NCBI GenBank assembly: GCA_032622095.1
Contig: CP136067.1
Coordinates: 132,993,990-133,057,989 of the forward strand
Direction of reading: 5' to 3'
From: Siphonodentalium dalli
Taxonomy: Eukaryota; Mollusca; Scaphopoda; Gadilida; Siphonodentaliidae
DNA length: 64,000 nt
Shown: piece after piece, positions 23,837 to 34,028 of the stretch
How the letters are laid out: every line of letters begins with the position of its first letter
Numbering within the stretch: position 1 is the stretch's first letter
The notes under the pieces: model-generated
What the model saw: the letters and a program-made list of their open reading frames with translations, nothing else
The model's database searches: none
Told to the model about the DNA's origin: nothing
Position numbers and translations under genes: made by a program

Positions 23837-24324
23837 ATTTGTAATATTGAATCGTACGTGACACGTGGTGGAGCAACCACACATGATGTGCCCCAAATTT
23901 GCCTTTTTCGGCGACATAACGCTAAGAATAATTTATGTAATTCATGCAGTGGTCACGACGGAGACGACATGCCAAATTGACAAGACGTGTCGTGGATTGT
24001 AAAATCTTGTCTGGATTATCGTCATGACTTCTTCATTTTTCGTTTTCGAAATTGGTCTAAATAAAATTAATAGACTTAAATCACATGTGAATTCTTCGTA
24101 AGTTGTGAAGTAGTTACTTTCATTTTTATCGCGATGCTTCATTTCCAATTCTGCATTTTTTGCAATCTCCACACGGTTGATAACCGGAAGTCACGTGACA
24201 ATTTCTCCAAAATCTATACCCAAATTATATGACCTGCCTTAGGTATAAGCACCCTTGGTGGTTGTTATTATCCATCTGTTTATCTGTTTATCCAACTGGC
24301 GTTACCCGGAGTCCCGATATTTTT

Positions 24325-24412
24325 TTATAAAAGTCATATTGGACTCGATTCGAGTCCATTATGACTTTCGGGAGTCCAATAAGACTTTCGGGGGTCCAAT
24401 ATGACATTTTCC
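24325..24412. repeat. short palindromic repeat (agtcatattggactcga...)
   Basis: aaagtcatattggactcgat is followed by its near complement and two further partial iterations (gggagtccaataagactttc). The same motif plus the downstream phrase tatcatgtgacggcttttgc recurs at 25495-25585, so the two are copies of one element. Confidence 0.6.
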
Positions 24413-24560
24413 AGGATTATCATGTGACGGCTTTTGCCGAATCAGAAATAGTGTTTGTTAAGGGATGGATAATAAATATGTTATATTATTGGGGAAATAA
24501 ATATGTTAGCACCAATTGCAAGTTCCATGATCCAAGTTTAACTTCAAGTACCACGAACTA

Positions 24561-24738
24561 TATTATAAAGTTAGTATACAATGTTGTGTACAGTATGTGT
24601 TTTTCATGTACGACTCCATGTTGTGGTAAAAAGTCGTATTGGACGAGACACACAGTGTCGAGTCCAATGTGACTTTCCACCACAACCTGGACGAACAAGA
24701 AAAACACATACTGTACACAACGTTGTATACATATAATG
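24561..24738. mobile_element. foldback/MITE-like palindrome, complete copy
   Basis: Left arm (tattataaagttagtatacaatg ... gtacagtatgtgtttttc) and right arm (gaaaaacacatactgtacac and on) are inverted over about 85 bp each around a centre at about 24655 (agacacacagtgtcgag). Internal ORFs on both strands come from the symmetry. No target duplication identified. Confidence 0.7.
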
Positions 24739-24970
24739 ACATTTTTATTATCCATCTCTATGCTTATCCACATTTTGGGGGGAAAAACATTTGTGTTTAT
24801 GTTTTATTTGTCGACACTTGATTCTCTACAAATGCCTGTATTTTATCCTCAGAAAGCACGATTTGGAAAAGTAAACACGGAAGTCAAAACAAACTCAATG
24901 CGGGAGTGAAACGTCTGCCAAATCCACCAGAGTATTGCGCGCGTATCACAATTTCACCGATTACATTTAG

Positions 24971-25111
24971 GAGATAAACGTACCCTGTTTCGTTGTACAT
25001 TCTGGGATTCGAGCATGAAAACAGTTTGTGAACGCGGCTTGCCGGCAAGTTCACAAACTGTTTTTATGCTCGAATCCCAGAATGTACAACGAAACAGGGT
25101 ACGTTTATCTC
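24971..25111. repeat. near-perfect long hairpin, about 69-bp arms
   Basis: 24971-25033 pairs with 25049-25111 with one mismatch. The stem continues through cttgccggcaag at the centre if a 4-nt bulge (gcgg, 25034-25037) is allowed. The start of the sequence is gagataaacgtaccctgttt. Confidence 0.9.
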
Positions 25112-25280
25112 TATTGTAATTCAATCTAGCAAGGAATTTGCAAAAAAAAATTGTATAAAAAGTAATCATTTAGTCATTTTCATGACACGAATCGAGACTT
25201 TCATTTTGCCGTTGTCACCGTGCACAAATCGTTGGGTTTGTTCATTGCGTTACTCAGAACACTGTTCCGTAACAATTTTA

Positions 25281-25432
25281 CCGTTCTACATTCAAATTTG
25301 ATGCACGCTGAAGCCGATGGCAACGGTGTCTATAGAAACAACGCGCGGGTGTGCACGTTTCGCTACTCCGTTCTGCGCCGATGAAATTTTACCGTGCTAC
25401 ATTCAGATTTGATGCACGCTGAAGCGGCCGAT
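25281..25432 (+). repeat. about 109-bp tandem duplication
   Basis: The phrase ctacattcaaatttgatgca with cgctgaag recurs as ctacattcagatttgatgca about 109 bp later, with lower similarity between. Confidence 0.6.
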
Positions 25433-25494
25433 GTCGGTGACTGCGCTTTGATTAGAATTACTTTGTGGCGTCACCGAGTCACGACAATTTTTAA

Positions 25495-25585
25495 AAAGTC
25501 ATATTGGACTCGATTCGAGTCCAATGTGACTTTCAGGAGTCCAATATTGACTCCCTCCCGGATTATCATGTGACGGCTTTTGCCC
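25495..25585. repeat. short palindromic repeat, second copy
   Basis: aaaagtcatattggactcga and its complement, followed by gattatcatgtgacggcttt as at 24414. It is a copy of the element at 24325. Confidence 0.6.
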
Positions 25586-26369
25586 AATCAGAAAGAGTGT
25601 TAATTAATAAATGGATAACAATAAGTAAAATACAAGACCAGATTATAAAGAGCTTATATATGATCCTCATCAAAAGCCGTTTTATTATTAGACTAAATAA
25701 ATAAATTAAAAAAATCTGGGGGGTTTCGAATTCACAATAAAATGTCTAGACTCGGCGGTTTAAAATCGGGTATGTTGGGTTAGCGGACACAAAGTCTTTA
25801 GGCCTTATATTTCGAATTATTGTTACTTGTTTTCGTGTGTGTTCATTTGTGTTCGTTGTTTAGTGCTGGAATTGAGTGAGGAGAACTGTCAGGGAAATTT
25901 TGTGCTATTGAAATTGTTTTATTGTCGTGGTATATGGAAGGTCAATTACTTATAATGGTACTATTTTATACATTAATCGCACATAGTGGCATTTATGATG
26001 CGGATAATTTATTATGCTGGTTTACACGGTGCGTATAGTCACATGAAAACCACGCTTTTCTACGCAGATTTTCTGTCGATTTGTCATGTTAACCACCAGT
26101 TGCACCTAGTTTTTGTATCAAAACATGATTAATATAATGTAATTAATAATACTTGCCCCTAAAGTCAGATTGTCGAAAAATAGTATTTTACACGGATACA
26201 ATGCGCTATTTTGATGATTGACCACCGACAACAATGGATTTATTAAAGTAAAATAACAGTCAAGACGTAAGAAATATTGTCAGTTCCCTTGAATGCCGGT
26301 AGTTGCCAAGAAACCGTTGATACACATTGAACGCAGGGATGTGGCTAGTGGGGGGTGTGGGGTGTCTCA

Positions 26370-26394
26370 CCCCCCCCCCCCCCCCCCCCCCCCC
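26370..26394 (+). repeat. homopolymer C tract (25 nt)
   Basis: Uninterrupted C run preceded by a G-rich stretch (ggggggtgtggggtg), so either strand could form quadruplex or i-motif structures. Length is uncertain in any assembly. Confidence 0.9.
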
Positions 26395-26499
26395 ACAGCA
26401 GAGAGCTATATTTTCAATAGTTGGAATTTCCTAATTTCAGGTAAAAACAATTTATTGGGGGGAATTTATTGTTTTTCGACCAATATTTGCATATGTTCC

Positions 26500-27115
26500 T
26501 ATTTTTGGTCAAACATTTTGCCAGAAATGGTCATCAGTTGGAAATTTTCCAACCTTAAGGAGGTGACAGGTTGGAAATTTCCAACACTTGGAAAGCTTGT
26601 GTCCTGTTCCCTCCCCCGTGGCCAGTCAAAAACTTCTAGTTAATTTAAGAAAACAATATTGTCATACAATTGGTCAACATTGGAATTGGAATTGTCATCA
26701 GTTGGAAATTTTCCAACCTAAGTGGGGGTGTAGGGTTTGAAATTTCCAACAGTAGGAAGGCTTGAGGCTAGTCTAGATGTTAGGATTTGCGATTTTCTTG
26801 TTCAGATTTCAAAATTTTCGCACACCGGGCCGAAACATGGTCGGCCCGGTGTGTCATTGCCCCATCCACATGGCCAATACAAAACTACTAATTAGTTTAG
26901 CAAAACAATATTTTACTACATTTGGTCAAACTTGTAGACATAAATGGTCATCAGTTGAAGAATTTTCCAACCTGAGGGGGAGCATGAGGTTTGAAATTTC
27001 CAACACTAGGAAAGCTTCAGTTGAGGCCAGTCTAGATGCTAGGATTTGCGATTTTCTTGTATAGTTTTCAAAATTTTCTCACACCGGGCCGAACAACCAT
27101 GGTCGGCCCGGTGTT
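26500..27115 (+). repeat. tandem repeat, about 260-bp unit, with GC-rich hairpins
   Basis: About two and a half copies share atggtcatcagttg, gaaattttccaacct, gaaatttccaacac and gatttgcgattttcttg. Each full unit ends in a GC-rich hairpin (cacaccgggccga and complement) at 26821-26853 and 27081-27114. The first copy is partial and lacks the hairpin. Confidence 0.8.
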
Positions 27116-27701
27116 TCCTGGTCTGTTGTCGGTAGCTGTGTGCATTTATCTGGAATTAGATCACTAGTTGTTTTTTTGGGGTAATTTTCAGGTTAAAATA
27201 TCTTAATGTTCTCATACTGGGAAAATAGAAATTAGGCCTGAGCATGATGTACAAGGGGGTGCAAATGGAATTATGCAAAAAGTTGTGTTGGTGCGATTCC
27301 GACTCAATGGGGGGGGGGTGCATTAGTTATTTATTTAACTCAACGTCACTATTAAGTGGCGAATACATAGTACTAATTAACATATATTTACAAAAGGGGG
27401 GGGCACTGATGTTGACGATACTTACCTATTTCATTATGATCACAGCTTTACCAAGAACATCAGCGTATAGTTGTAGGTGGGTAGTGCATTCATAACAGTA
27501 CTAACATTTGGGCATATATATGTGTCCATAATACAGTTATTACAATTAATGTTTTGTTTATTTTGAGTATTGCTGGTGTATAATCTGGGACCAATAATAC
27601 AAATAATGTAATACATGCACATACAACATTTCGGGACAGTTTTACGGGCAATCAGCAGAAACATTAGGCGATATCGCGGAATCGTACCAAGAGGGAAAAC
27701 T

Positions 27702-27756
27702 CTATCCTGTAGTAAGTTTCGGTCAACTAAATCCTGTAGTAAGTTTCGGTCAACCA
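27702..27756 (+). repeat. 25-bp tandem duplication
   Basis: atcctgtagtaagtttcggt followed by caac occurs twice head to tail just outside the left TIR of the 27.9-33.6 kb element. Confidence 0.8.
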
Positions 27757-27924
27757 AAGCGGCTTCTCCTGCTGTCTTCTTTGCGTCGACCAATAGTAGT
27801 ATAGTTAACTCGATTCGACCTGCTAAAGAGGAGGAGTTGGGCGACGAGAAGATAAAAATTGATCGACGAGAACGGGAGGGATGAGTATAACTGAATTAAT
27901 GAGACGAGATAGTAATAATTAGCT

Positions 27925-28208
27925 TATGTAGTTGGCGTCCGCGATGAGTGTGAAAATTAGCTCGGCAGATACGTTAGACAGCATCTAGGCGAATTATTGG
28001 CTTTATTACTATATATTCCGGTATATGCGGAAGAGTAATAATAGTTTATAGAATATCGGGGACTTTATTGTAGGAAGAGGAAGGTTGAAAAACGTATCAT
28101 TCTCAAGGTCGTAGAAAGGTACACATAGACGCCATAGTTCTCAACCGGATTTGTGATAAAAAGCGTTACATAGTGTTACTACAAGAGTATTTGAACGGAT
28201 GTCGAACA
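27925..28208 (+). repeat. left TIR of element 2
   Basis: Matches the right TIR in inverted orientation. The junction ctttA|TTACT at 28005/28006 is the uninterrupted version of the Helitron target site in the right TIR. The end is an ATG (28199-28201). Confidence 0.75.
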
Positions 28209-28310
28209 TTGCTTCTCCAGTTTAACCAGAGTTAAATTTAATTTAAATTCAGCTACAGCAGTTATTCACTGGAAACCTCAAGCGACTATTTTTACCCCGA
28301 CTCAATTAAT

Positions 28311-28882
28311 ATGAGCCTCAATAGCCTAAACAACTCAGTTTTTAACCCACCGAGAACCAACAGCCCAGCTTCCTCACCACCATATATGACGCCCACTACC
28401 ACAGCTACTAGTACGAGGAAAGGATTTCAAATATCTTCGAGTGATCGCACAAGCTCGTCCAATCAAATATATGGACTACCCGACAAACACAATATGAGGA
28501 TAATGACAACAAACTGTAGAAGCGTACAACAAAATAGATCAGAATTCTCACTCAGCTGCAATAAACTACTTCAAGCCAGACATCATCATAGGCACGGAAT
28601 CGTGGCTGAGAGGAGTAAAACCAGGTAGACCCACTACTACTGATGGTATTAAATCCTCAGAGATTTTTCCACCAAATATGAATGTGCTCAGAAACGACAG
28701 AAGCACGAAAGGGGGAGGCGTCTTCATCTGTACACAGTAATCAATACCAACAATTGAACTTACTGACCTAGTTACAGACTGTGAAGTTGAGTGGGCAAAT
28801 ATAAAGACCACAGCCAAGAAATACCTCTATCTTGCAGCCTTTTATAATATGCCAGACCGAGACATAAAACACCTCGAATTAT
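28311..28882 (+). pseudogene. LINE ORF2 start with endonuclease fragment
   Basis: A Ser/Thr/Pro-rich N-terminus is followed by MRIMTTNCRSVQ (endonuclease N motif). After a frameshift come KPDIIIGTESWL (catalytic Glu) and NDRSTKGGGVFICT. A stop and further shifts follow. It is the start of a CR1/L2-like ORF2. Confidence 0.7.
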
Positions 28883-28885
28883 GAT

Positions 28886-29205
28886 ATATGTGGATTCACC
28901 GAGACTTGGCTAGATGATAACACAACACAAGACGAACTCATAGTTGATGGCTTTCATGCACAAGAACGTAACGACATAGGGGACCTTGGAGGGGGGGGGG
29001 GGGGGGGGGGGGTAATAGCGTATATAAGCAATGAACTATTATACAAACGTCGACATGACATAGAACGTGATGACCTTGAATGTATTTGGATTGAAGTTTA
29101 TACCACAACAATAGCAACAAAGATACTTATTGGAATTTTATATCGACCGCCAACGATTGATTGTTGGAAAAGAATCCTGGAAACCCTTGATTGTGCAACT
29201 GACTG
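28886..29205 (+). pseudogene. second LINE endonuclease fragment
   Basis: The plus frame gives ICGFTETWLDDN (catalytic Glu), then a poly-G-encoded Gly run at the usual G-G-G-V position (28991-29012), VIAYISNELLYKR and KILIGILYRPP. It repeats the same domain as the fragment immediately upstream but is not identical. Two different LINE copies therefore abut. Confidence 0.7.
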
Positions 29206-29880
29206 ATTGTGCCCCCAACACATTGTCTTACTTGGCGTCACACTGTCCAACGACATGCATTGGTCACCTCACATTGGCAAATCTTTAAACAAAGCAAATA
29301 GCACTCTATGATTTATACGTCGGAACCTGAGAAGAGCACCAGGAAAGAGTAAACACATCGCATATGAGACACTAGTGTGCACCAAACTAGAGTATGCAGC
29401 AGTCGTATGAGACCCTCATCTGCATAGAGACATTACAAATTGGAGAGGATACAGAGGAGGGCAGTATGGTTTGTCACTGGTGACTATACATCCAGAGAAG
29501 AATGGGCAGTGCCAAACATGCGAACACATCTCATGCTACAGACTCTTGAAGGTAGGGGAACAGATCAAAGAGTGCAACTGTTTGGCAAGATAGTGGATGG
29601 GCTGGTCCCAGCTATCGACATCAAAGGACACTTGAGACCAAAACATCAGAGTGGTAGGTAAAACAAGGCTAAAAAATTCGACGGCTTCATTGCAAATAAC
29701 TTTGTTCAAAGCCTGGAGTGTATCAACTATAAACCATTCGAGTTAATCAAGGCCGATCGCACAGAATATCGAAATTCATTCTTTCCTCGGACAATTCTTG
29801 ATTGGAACCACCATAGATGATTCTATGCGCTCTCTACTTCCATCAGAGGACGAAACAACAATCAACACCACGTCATAGTC
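29206..29880 (+). pseudogene. LINE ORF2 C-terminal fragment
   Basis: Frames here read LGVTLSNDMHWSPHIGKSL, KHIAYETLVCTKLEYAAVV and LERIQRRAVWFVTGDY, the post-RT region of CR1/L2/Jockey-like ORF2. The RT core between the endonuclease and this part is deleted. Stops interrupt it. Confidence 0.7.
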
Positions 29881-30310
29881 TCATCCCGTGTGCTAATACA
29901 TCCGACAGGATCCTGCACAGATACAGATAGTCACGAATCGCTTGAATAAACTTATTATCCAATAGGTCCTGAGCGAATTCTGAGAATGTTTTTTTCAGCT
30001 CCGTTTGCTCCCTGGTATATCTGGGCTTGTCGTCAGAGTCAATCGAACTCTCCTCTTCTCCTTCTTCCATAGAGCTGTCACTGATTTCATCATTATCAAT
30101 ATTTCTGAACGTGTCGGCCGTTGCGTCGTGCTGAGTGTCCGTATGTCTCTTAAGATTGAATTTCGTGGTGAAAAATTTCCCACAATGCGGGCACGAATAC
30201 ATCCGGTTGATGTTGTCTCCCTTTTTTTCACGATCCAGTAGACTTTTTGCACGATCGATGTTGGCTTTAGCAGGTGATACTACCGTAATTACTCCGCCGT
30301 TGTTCGACAT
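29873..30310 (-). CDS. C2H2 zinc-finger protein of TIR element 2
   Basis: A 145-residue minus-strand frame whose ATG (30308-30310) sits at the inner end of the right TIR, which therefore supplies its promoter and 5' UTR. It carries one clean C2H2 finger at residues 38-60 (YSCPHCGKFFTTKFNLKRH then T-D-T-Q-H), an acidic Ser/Glu stretch (about 75-95) and a C-terminal helical-looking segment (ELKKTFSEFAQDLLDNKFIQ). The frame runs into the LINE fragment boundary (29880), so the natural C-terminus is probably lost. The role in the element is unknown; DNA binding is inferred from the finger. A host gene is less likely given the TIR position. Confidence 0.6.
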   Translation of the reverse strand: MSNNGGVITVVSPAKANIDRAKSLLDREKKGDNINRMYSCPHCGKFFTTKFNLKRHTDTQHDATADTFRNIDNDEISDSSMEEGEEESSIDSDDKPRYTREQTELKKTFSEFAQDLLDNKFIQAIRDYLYLCRILSDVLAHGMRL

Positions 30311-30507
30311 CCTTTCAAATACTCTTCTAGAAACAATATGTTACGCTTTTATCACAAATCTGGATGAGAACTATGGCGTCTATGTGTATCTTTCTACGAC
30401 CTTCCTTGAGAATGATACGTTTTTCAACCTTCCTCTTCCTGCAATAAAGTCCCCGATATTCTATAAACTAATTATTACTCTTCCGCATATACCAGAATAT
30501 ATAGTAA
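30301..30507 (-). repeat. right TIR of element 2, inner part
   Basis: Inverted match to 28006-28208. It continues at 33530 after the inserted array. Confidence 0.75.
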
Positions 30508-31374
30508 CTAGCAGATTAGCCCGCCACTGGCGGGATTCGTCCCGTGGCTTTGTTATTGCCAGAAACATGACTATATGAGCGTATATGAGCCTATATGAGC
30601 AAGGACATGGGCGAATGCGAAATTGGACCATATTTGACCTTGAATTGACCATTTTGAAGGTCAAGGTCAGGTAGGGGTCACGATTTGACCCGTCCAAAAC
30701 ACTCCCCGGAAAAAGGTAGCCCTAGGTATCAAATTTCGTCGAAACCCGCCATTTTTAACCGATTTGACCTTGAATTTACCATTTTGAAGGTCAAGATCAG
30801 GTCGGGGTCACGACTCGATCCGTCTAAAAATAGGTCGATTGCAGTGGATTCGTGGAGATGACGAAATATGAGTGCGACAGAGAATATTGTTTGATCGAAA
30901 TCATTTGAATTAATACGTCACAAGACTCGCCTTGACGCTGGCTAATAGATATTTGTCCCTGCTAGGTGTTGGGAATGTGAATTAATATTGCCGTGGGGAT
31001 GCCGTGGAGTTCCAATTTTGTCACGGCAATACACAAAATCTCCCCTTTCCTAGAAGCGAGTTCCAGATAACGTAAACAAATCCGTATGCGAAATCCGAAG
31101 GGAATAAAGAGCGTTAACTGGTTAACGAACCCAAATATCGAAGATATTTGTGAACGACACTGCGGATATGAACGCTCTTTAACAATCAACGCTATTAACT
31201 TCGAAGTGCCGTTTTTTGTGACTGAGAGTGGAGAACGGGTGCGCTGAGCTTCTCCATTCCCGTGTGTTTTTACCCTTAGATGGGAAGTTTGAGCCCAATC
31301 GGTCCAGCCGTTTTCGAGTCTATAGAGGACACATATATTTATATACATACGTAGTTCTCAAAATATGTAGGAGA
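30508..31374 (-). mobile_element. Helitron-like unit 1
   Basis: 5' end TCTCCTACATATTTTGAGAA at 31374; 3' hairpin cccgcc-agt-ggcggg followed by ctaatctgCTAG at 30508. The interior has two copies of gaccattttgaaggtcaag. Confidence 0.7.
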
Positions 31375-32088
31375 CTAGCAGGTTATCCCACCACTGGCGG
31401 CAATCGCCAGAAACATGACATTTTTTTTTTTAATTAATTTTTTAATTTAAATTTGTTTTTTCAATGAGTTAATTGTGCCTTTTTAATTTACTGGTTTTTT
31501 AAATTTTTTTTTTTAATTAATTTGATTTTGAATTGATCATTTTCAAGGTCAAGGTCGTGTCGGGGTCACAATTTAACAGGTCCATGACACTTCCCATAGG
31601 TAGCAAGTTTCGGTTCGAGTCTATAAAGGACACACACATATATATCATTTGTGGGTAATCGTTTCAAGGTGAAGATCACATCGGGAAGACAAACTGACCT
31701 GATGAAAATCTCCCCCGTTCCTAGGAAGCACTAAGTACGTAAGAATCACACAACACGCTCATGTCTGGATACAGTCTTACTTCTGGACCCAGACGTAAGA
31801 ATCACACTAAACGCATACGCTCTTTATCAACGACACTGCGGATACGAACGCTCTTTAACTATCAACGCGATTAACCCCACAGTGTCAAGGACGGTCATTT
31901 TTGTGACTGGCAGTGGAGAACGGGTGCTCGGAGCTTCTCCAAAACGCCGCGACGACCATTCCCGTGGGTTTTTACCCTTAGATGGGAAGTTTGGTCTCGA
32001 TCGGTGCAGCCGTTTTCGATTCTATAAAGTATATATATATATATACACACATACATATATATACGGAGTTCTCAAAATATATAGTAGA
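31375..32088 (-). mobile_element. Helitron-like unit 2
   Basis: 5' end TCTACTATATATTTTGAGAA at 32088; 3' hairpin ccgccagtggtgg followed by ataacctgCTAG. The interior is homologous to 63669-64000 in the opposite orientation (gttaaagagcgttcgtatcc). Confidence 0.7.
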
Positions 32089-32729
32089 CTAGCCGATGAG
32101 CCCGACGTTGTCCGGGCTATTCATCCGGGCTATTCAAAAACCAAATTTTAAGTCGATAGCTCTACCCGTTTCCTAGATCTGGTCTGCGCATGCGCGAAGC
32201 TGGCGTCGCACGGGCTCGGCGACCCGATAAAATTCGTATCCGGGGCAAGATACATTCACATACCAAATTTCAAGTCGATAGCTCCACCCGTTTCCGAGAT
32301 CTCGTCTGGGCATGCGCGAAGCTGGCGTCGAACGGGCTCGGCGACCCGATAAAATTCGTATCCGGGGCAAGATACATTCAAAAACAAAATTTCAAGTCGA
32401 TAACTCCACCCGTTTCCGAGATCTCGTCTGCGCATTCGCGAAGCTGGCGTCGCACGGGCTCGGCGACCCGATAAAATTCGTATCCGGGGCAAGATACATT
32501 CACATAGCAAATTTCAATTCGATAGATCCACCCGTTTCCGATATCTCGTCTGCGCATGCGCTGCACGTGCGTCGCACTGGCTCGCCAATACGACAATGAC
32601 GACCGCTTGGTCAAACTACACACACGTACCAAGTTTCGTCCCGATCGGCCGAGAATCGTAGATTTGTATTAATGACAGACAGACAAACAAACAGACAGAC
32701 AGACAGAGGTCTTCAAAATATATATGAGA
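32089..32729 (-). mobile_element. Helitron-like unit 3 with internal 122-bp tandem repeat
   Basis: 5' end TCTCATATATATTTTGAAGA at 32729, then a (GTCT)n tract. About four 122-bp repeats (ccgataaaattcgtatccgg, gctccacccgtttccgagat) fill 32110-32600. The 3' hairpin gcccg-gacaacgt-cgggc is followed by tcatcggCTAG. Homologous to 62335-62967. Confidence 0.75.
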
Positions 32730-33529
32730 CTAGCATATTAGCCCGCCACTGGCGGCATTGGTCCCATGGCTTTGGGCGATCCATTAATTTTTGTTTTTCA
32801 AGGTAACCCCATACAGGCACGCCGAGAGCATGCTATCATATAACCCGACAAAAATATTCCCTGTCCCGAGTTGACCATACATAACAAATTTCACGTCGCT
32901 GCCACCGCTGATGCCCGAAATATCGCCCAAGGTCTGTTGGGTGGACAAATTAACCCGACAAAAATATTTCACGTCCCGAGTTGACCATACATGTATATTC
33001 TTAAAATGACAGAGTCCAACACGTAATTATGTTTTAGATGGAAGAAATTAAATTTTTACGATGCTAAATTTTAACATAGAATTTCCCATTCAAATTGATT
33101 TATGTCGGTAAAACTGTTACTTTTCAAAATTTTAAGCTGAGACTTGGTGTGTCTGCGTGTAATACTTATATATTCTTGAAATGACAGAGTCCAACATGTA
33201 ATTATGTTTTAAATGGAAGAAATTAAATTTTTTCGATGCTAAATTTCGAGCGATAACGTTGCGTTGATATTGTAAACAAACGCTCTTTGATAGCGACGCG
33301 TCATATACAAACGCTCATTAGTTATCACGCGATTAACCCATCAATCCCCATTGCGGTAGCAGTTGAAGGGTAAAGGAGTGATCGCACTGGCTCGCGAATG
33401 ATCCGATGACACTGCCCGTGGGTTTTTTACCCTTAGATAGGAAGTTAGGGCTCAATCGGGGAGCCGTTTTCGAGTCTATAAAGGACACACATATATATAT
33501 ACGGAAGTCTCAAAATATATAGTGGAAGA
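32730..33529 (-). mobile_element. Helitron-like unit 4
   Basis: 5' end at 33529; 3' hairpin ccgcc-agt-ggcgg followed by gctaatatgCTAG at 32730. It contains an internal 176-bp duplication (tgacagagtccaacacgtaa at about 33007 and its copy at about 33183). Confidence 0.7.
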
Positions 33530-33605
33530 TAAAGCCAATAATTCGCCTAGATGCTGTCTAACTTATCTGTCGATATTAATTTTCACTCTCCTCGCCGACG
33601 CATTA
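33530..33605 (-). repeat. right TIR of element 2, outer part
   Basis: Inverted match to about 27930-28005 (gttagacagcatctaggcga and neighbouring sequence), displaced from the inner part by the Helitron-like array. Confidence 0.7.
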
Positions 33606-34028
33606 CGACGAGACGATATTACCCGACTCTATAAATAAACAGTCGCACGTAGTCGTGTGTTTTCATGCTTAACGTCACAGACGATCATTGCTTACTAGTA
33701 CAAATTACTGTTATTTTGGTTACGATTATAAGAACCGGAAGTTGCGTAGTGTAATTTTAAATCAGCATCGCGCACACATTCAAAAGATAATGCGCAGTCA
33801 ACGCAATTAATTCCAAGAACAGCGCATCATCGACAAGTGGCTGTTACTTCATTAGGTTAATGACTAATTAAACATTCTCAATGGTTGATGAGTTAATTAC
33901 GCGGGGGGGATAGCTGGGGGAATTAAAAAGCTATAGCATCGCGTCCTTTTTCTCAAGAACTCTCGTGGTGATAGGCAGCACAAAATTTTCGTCTCTTGGT
34001 TTTTTGGCCTACCACCACCCCATTGAGC
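33606..34028. other. no gene recognised
   Basis: Non-coding spacer between element 2 and the left arm of the large inverted duplication. Nothing recognised. Confidence 0.5.

Larger units (their letters stand above)
30508..33529 (-). mobile_element. head-to-tail array of four Helitron-like units
   Basis: On the minus strand the block starts TCTTCCACTATATATTTTGA (from 33529) and ends in a GC-rich hairpin, eight nt and CTAG (30511-30508). Host A precedes it and host T follows: the classic Helitron signature (5' TC, 3' hairpin plus CTRR, A/T target, no target duplication). Internal junctions at 31375/31374, 32089/32088 and 32730/32729 each read CTAG|TCT, so four units (867, 714, 641 and 800 bp) are joined with no spacer. 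No Rep/helicase ORF is present, so the units are non-autonomous. The interior holds tandem repeats and tcaaggtca-rich stretches. Confidence 0.8.
27925..33605. mobile_element. TIR element 2 (C2H2 gene; interrupted by LINE fragments and a Helitron array)
   Basis: Left TIR 27925-28208 is the reverse complement of 30301-30507 joined to 33530-33605, the right TIR being split by the Helitron-like array at 30508-33529. Identity is about 90% over the inner 200 bp. Both TIRs reach exactly to a start codon context (atttgaaaggATGTCGAACA on the right, atttgaacggATGTCGAACA on the left). The right-hand ORF is a C2H2 protein on the minus strand; the left-hand one reads MSNIASPV and stops, and the interior is occupied by LINE debris. 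Outer limits and any target duplication are unclear. The element resembles the 43315-48307 element in plan but not in TIR sequence. Confidence 0.65.
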
